Shown here one piece after another: positions 5,018 through 7,452 of a stretch of 7,452 bases of DNA. Under the pieces are notes generated by a model. That model was not told the DNA's origin, made no database searches, and saw only the letters and a program-made list of their open reading frames with translations. Position numbers and translations under genes: made by a program. Source of the DNA: CAZMCC01 sp964564695 (GTDB lineage Bacteria; Planctomycetota; Phycisphaerae; Phycisphaerales; UBA1924); contig CAZMCC010000135.1 of the NCBI GenBank assembly GCA_964564695.1, forward strand, positions 1 to 7,452, written 5' to 3'. Every line of letters starts with the position of its first letter. Within the stretch, counting starts at the first letter, position 1.

Positions 5018-6490
5018 ATGTCGGTTCATTGGCCGGTCATCAAGCGCCTGCTGTCATCCCCGGGGCGAGTCGCGGTCGTGGACGACCAGCGGCGGTGGAA
5101 GGGGATCGAGCTGCTGCTGGGCTCGCTGCACGTGGCGGGGGCCGTGGCCCCCAGGAGCGAGACCAAGACCCTTGGGCTGCTCCTGCCCACCGGCGCCGTG
5201 TTCCCGATCGCGGCCCTGGCGGGGTGGGGTCTGGGGCGGACCGTGGTGCCCCTCAACTACCTGCTCAAGCGCGATGAACTGCAGTACGTCATCGACGACT
5301 GCGGCTGCGACACGATCGTGACGGTCAAGCCGATGCTCGAGTTCCTGGGGTACACGCCCGAGCGGGCGCGGATACAGCTGCTGGAGGACATCAACTTCAA
5401 GAGCGTGCCGGACTTCCGGTGGCCGGCGATGCCTTCAGATGAGGAGCTCGCAGTCCTCCTCTACACCTCCGGCACCAGCGGCAAGCCCAAGGGGGTGATG
5501 CTCACCCACGCGAACCTCGAGTCGAACGTCCGCCAGTGCCAGCGGTGGATCGACATCTCATCCCGACATGTGTTCCTGGGCGTGCTGCCGCAGTTCCACA
5601 GCTTCGGGCTCACGGCCCTCACGCTGCTGCCGATGATGTGCGGCTGCAAGGTCGTGTACACGGCCCGGTTCGCGCCGCACAAGATCATCCAGCTCATCCG
5701 CGAGCACCGGCCGAGCGTGTTCGTCGCCATCCCCTCGATGTACAACGCGCTGTTGCACGCCAAGGACGCCACCGCCGACGACTGGAAGTCCTTGCACTAC
5801 CTTGTCTCGGGCGGCGAGCCGCTGCCGCCGATGGTTTTCGACGGGTTCCGCGAGCGCTTCGGCGTCACGATCAACGAGGGCTACGGGCTTACCGAGACTT
5901 CGCCCGTCTCGAACTGGTGCCGTCCTGATGAATACCGCCCGCGGTCGGTCGGGCGGGCCGTCCCGGGCGTGCACGAGCGCATCGTCGACATCAACACGGG
6001 CAAGGACCTGCCCGCCGAGCAGGACGGCGAGGTGCGGATCTCGGGGCCGAACGTCATGCGCGGGTATTACAAGCTCCCCGAGCTCACGGCCAGCGTCTTC
6101 GACGAACGCGGGTACTTCCGCACCGGCGACATCGGGCGGCTCGACGACGAGGGGCATCTGCGCATCACCGGGCGGCTCAAGGAGATGCTCATCGTCGGGG
6201 GCGAGAATGTCTTTCCGCGGGAGATCGAGGAAGTGCTGGAGCGCCACCCGAGCGTGAAGGCGGCGGGCGTGGTGGGGATGACCGACCCGGTTCGGGGCGA
6301 ATTGCCGGTGGCCTTCGTCGAGATGAATGACGGCGGGGTGTTCGACGAGCAGGTGCTCAAGACCTTTTGCCGCCAGTCGCTGGCGGGGTACAAGGTGCCG
6401 CGGGACATCGTCCGGCTCGATGCGCTGCCGCGGAACGCGACGGGGAAGGTGATGCGGCGGGAGCTCAAGGCGCTAAAGATTCAGGGCTAG
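5018..6490 (+). CDS. AMP-forming acyl-CoA/acyl-ACP synthetase-like ligase (ANL superfamily)
   Basis: A 490-residue enzyme expected to activate a carboxylate with ATP to an acyl-AMP and pass it to a thiol (CoA or acyl carrier protein). All core motifs are present: phosphate loop YTSGTSGKPKG (149-159), a FHSFGLTAL segment (193-201), NEGYGLTET (286-294), YFRTGD (366-371), the hinge region with RLKEM (386-390) and GGENVFPREIEEVL (394-407), and the catalytic lysine K477 in PRNATGKVMRRE. There is no signal or membrane segment. The FHSFGLT segment suggests the fatty acyl-CoA or Aas-type acyl-ACP synthetase branch, but the substrate cannot be fixed. The N-terminal part is slightly short for the family. 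The start is uncertain: ATG 5018 lies 12 bases after GGAGG, while GTG 5009 (three residues longer) lies only 3 bases after it. It runs divergently from the lipoprotein, with no terminator before the next gene. Confidence 0.9.
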   Translation: MSVHWPVIKRLLSSPGRVAVVDDQRRWKGIELLLGSLHVAGAVAPRSETKTLGLLLPTGAVFPIAALAGWGLGRTVVPLNYLLKRDELQYVIDDCGCDTIVTVKPMLEFLGYTPERARIQLLEDINFKSVPDFRWPAMPSDEELAVLLYTSGTSGKPKGVMLTHANLESNVRQCQRWIDISSRHVFLGVLPQFHSFGLTALTLLPMMCGCKVVYTARFAPHKIIQLIREHRPSVFVAIPSMYNALLHAKDATADDWKSLHYLVSGGEPLPPMVFDGFRERFGVTINEGYGLTETSPVSNWCRPDEYRPRSVGRAVPGVHERIVDINTGKDLPAEQDGEVRISGPNVMRGYYKLPELTASVFDERGYFRTGDIGRLDDEGHLRITGRLKEMLIVGGENVFPREIEEVLERHPSVKAAGVVGMTDPVRGELPVAFVEMNDGGVFDEQVLKTFCRQSLAGYKVPRDIVRLDALPRNATGKVMRRELKALKIQG

Positions 6491-6525
6491 TTGTGGCTGG
6501 GGCGTTCGAGAGCTCATCGAAACAG

Positions 6526-7407
6526 ATGCACCGCAACATATCGGCCGTTGATCTCGAAGCATGTCGAAGGCTCGCAAAGATCGTGCCCTCCCAGTCGCCC
6601 ATGCCGAAGCGATGGCTATTCCCTGATCACGTACTGTGGAAAATCGGCGATTGGGAAGTGCGACGTCCGTTTCGGGAAGCGCTCCTTGACGTACTGATAG
6701 ACCACTTGAAGTACACGTTTGGCATGGAATGGGCGCAGGAGCAGTACGCCCTACCCGAAGAGGACCGCCACGTAGTGATGCGTTGGTGGTACAGCGTGTG
6801 TGCGCAGCTGAAGGAAGCCGCCCCGCCCAACCATGTCAGGGGACAGTTCATTGAAGTACCAAGGACCGGAAATGTCATGGAGTACGGATGGCTCGCGGAT
6901 GACCTATACCGATTGCGGCTCGTCGATGCTCTCGACCCCGCCGTCATTGCGCGTCTGCGATCACATGACCAGTTCCAAGGCGCTCGCTACGAGATAGCGA
7001 TTGCCGCCTCATTGGTACGAGCCGGTTTCGATATCCGCTGGTTGAACGGGACAGACAAGCACTGCGAGTTTGAAGCTACGCAACGACTCACCCATGAGAC
7101 GATCGCGGTCGAAGTAAAGAGCCGCCATGTGCCCGGGACTTTGAACAACCGAGGAGTACAGCCTGATCTGGACGAAATCGGGTTTGTCGCTCATCGGTAC
7201 TACAACCAAGCAATTCAACAGTGTCCCGTTGACAAGCCTTGTGCAATCTTCATTAACCTCAACATGCCGATGCGAGCGTTCGCCGAGGGCGAGTTCCCTT
7301 GGGAGGCAGAGATCAAGGCCATGTCTGAGAAACTGCCGCAGTCAAATCCCAGTAGTCCCTCGGTCGAGAACTGCCTGGTCCTGACGAATTTCGCAGCGCA
7401 CTACTGA
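6526..7407 (+). CDS. Predicted PD-(D/E)XK nuclease-fold protein, orphan
   Basis: A 293-residue protein I cannot name. Residues 149-200 have the layout of a PD-(D/E)XK nuclease core: a helix with E156 (QFQGARYEIAIAASLVRAGF), a strand at IRWLNG, an acidic pair E181/E183 in KHCEFEA, and the strand IAVEVKSRH with E196-V-K198 as the (D/E)XK signature. K198 would be the catalytic lysine, and E183 takes the place of the usual aspartate. The N-terminal 140 residues are mostly helical and Trp-rich with no recognised domain. A C-terminal segment (240-293) has IFINLNMP and LVLTNFAAHY strands. There is no signal peptide. Base composition is well below the neighbours (43% GC in one 60-base line, 7201-7260, against 72% in ligase line 6001-6060), suggesting transfer. 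The start is uncertain: ATG 6526 lacks a good ribosome site; GTG 6493, two bases after the ligase stop, has AGGG six bases upstream and adds 11 residues. Nuclease activity is inferred. Confidence 0.65.
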   Translation: MHRNISAVDLEACRRLAKIVPSQSPMPKRWLFPDHVLWKIGDWEVRRPFREALLDVLIDHLKYTFGMEWAQEQYALPEEDRHVVMRWWYSVCAQLKEAAPPNHVRGQFIEVPRTGNVMEYGWLADDLYRLRLVDALDPAVIARLRSHDQFQGARYEIAIAASLVRAGFDIRWLNGTDKHCEFEATQRLTHETIAVEVKSRHVPGTLNNRGVQPDLDEIGFVAHRYYNQAIQQCPVDKPCAIFINLNMPMRAFAEGEFPWEAEIKAMSEKLPQSNPSSPSVENCLVLTNFAAHY

Positions 7408-7452
7408 CTACTGCAAATATGTCTGACACATTTCTGGCGCGAGGGCGCAGCG

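Noticed and set aside
4886..5029. 48-residue N-terminal extension of the SPOR lipoprotein
   Set aside because: It would overlap the divergent ligase start and bury the lipoprotein signal and lipobox; the ATG at 4885 has a usable GAGGG site.
5558..6247. 229-residue minus-strand frame inside the ligase gene
   Set aside because: The plus-strand frame has all ANL motifs; the antisense frame is a composition effect.
6367..6525. N-terminal extension of the nuclease-like protein into the ligase gene
   Set aside because: The extension is an Ala/Gly/Arg-rich reading of ligase codons in another frame. Only the part from GTG 6493 remains possible.

Overview
The window comes from a high-GC bacterium. 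GTG starts, long GC-rich intergenic tracts full of inverted repeats, an exported HEAT-like protein with a C-terminal W..WY block, and a TPR/SPOR lipoprotein fit a planctomycete-type genome (for example the Phycisphaerae lineage). That assignment is a low-confidence inference; no rRNA or other taxonomic marker is present.

Layout. Bases 1-140 hold the broken 3' end of a STAS-domain gene (minus strand). Bases 141-846 hold no credible gene but are rich in structure: two near-identical palindromes, a 27-bp perfect inverted repeat and several hairpins. Bases 847-5030 carry a minus-strand block. In transcription order it holds a lipoprotein with tetratricopeptide-like and SPOR domains, an exported HEAT-like protein with a strong intrinsic terminator behind it, a ferritin/bacterioferritin-like diiron protein, and two tandem 146-147 aa STAS (anti-anti-sigma type) proteins, B and A. 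On the plus strand, divergent from the lipoprotein, lie an acyl-CoA/acyl-ACP synthetase-like AMP-forming ligase and then, 35 bases past its stop, a predicted PD-(D/E)XK nuclease-fold protein of clearly lower GC.

How the genes may work together. The lipoprotein and the HEAT-like protein are both exported and may serve the cell envelope. The STAS proteins look like partner-switching regulators, but no anti-sigma kinase, phosphatase or sigma factor is in view. They are about 65% identical to each other, share a duplicated leader with a hairpin beside the ribosome binding site, and have a degraded third relative at the window edge, so this is a small locally amplified family. The ferritin-like protein keeps all six diiron ligands in bacterioferritin spacing but lacks the heme methionine. 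The ligase has every core ANL motif; its substrate is not defined by context.

The best candidates for something undescribed are the orphan nuclease-like protein at 6526-7407, the large palindromes at 192-223 and 308-329, and the CxxC-bearing STAS family. I see no complete new multi-gene system, CRISPR array, transposase or RNA gene.
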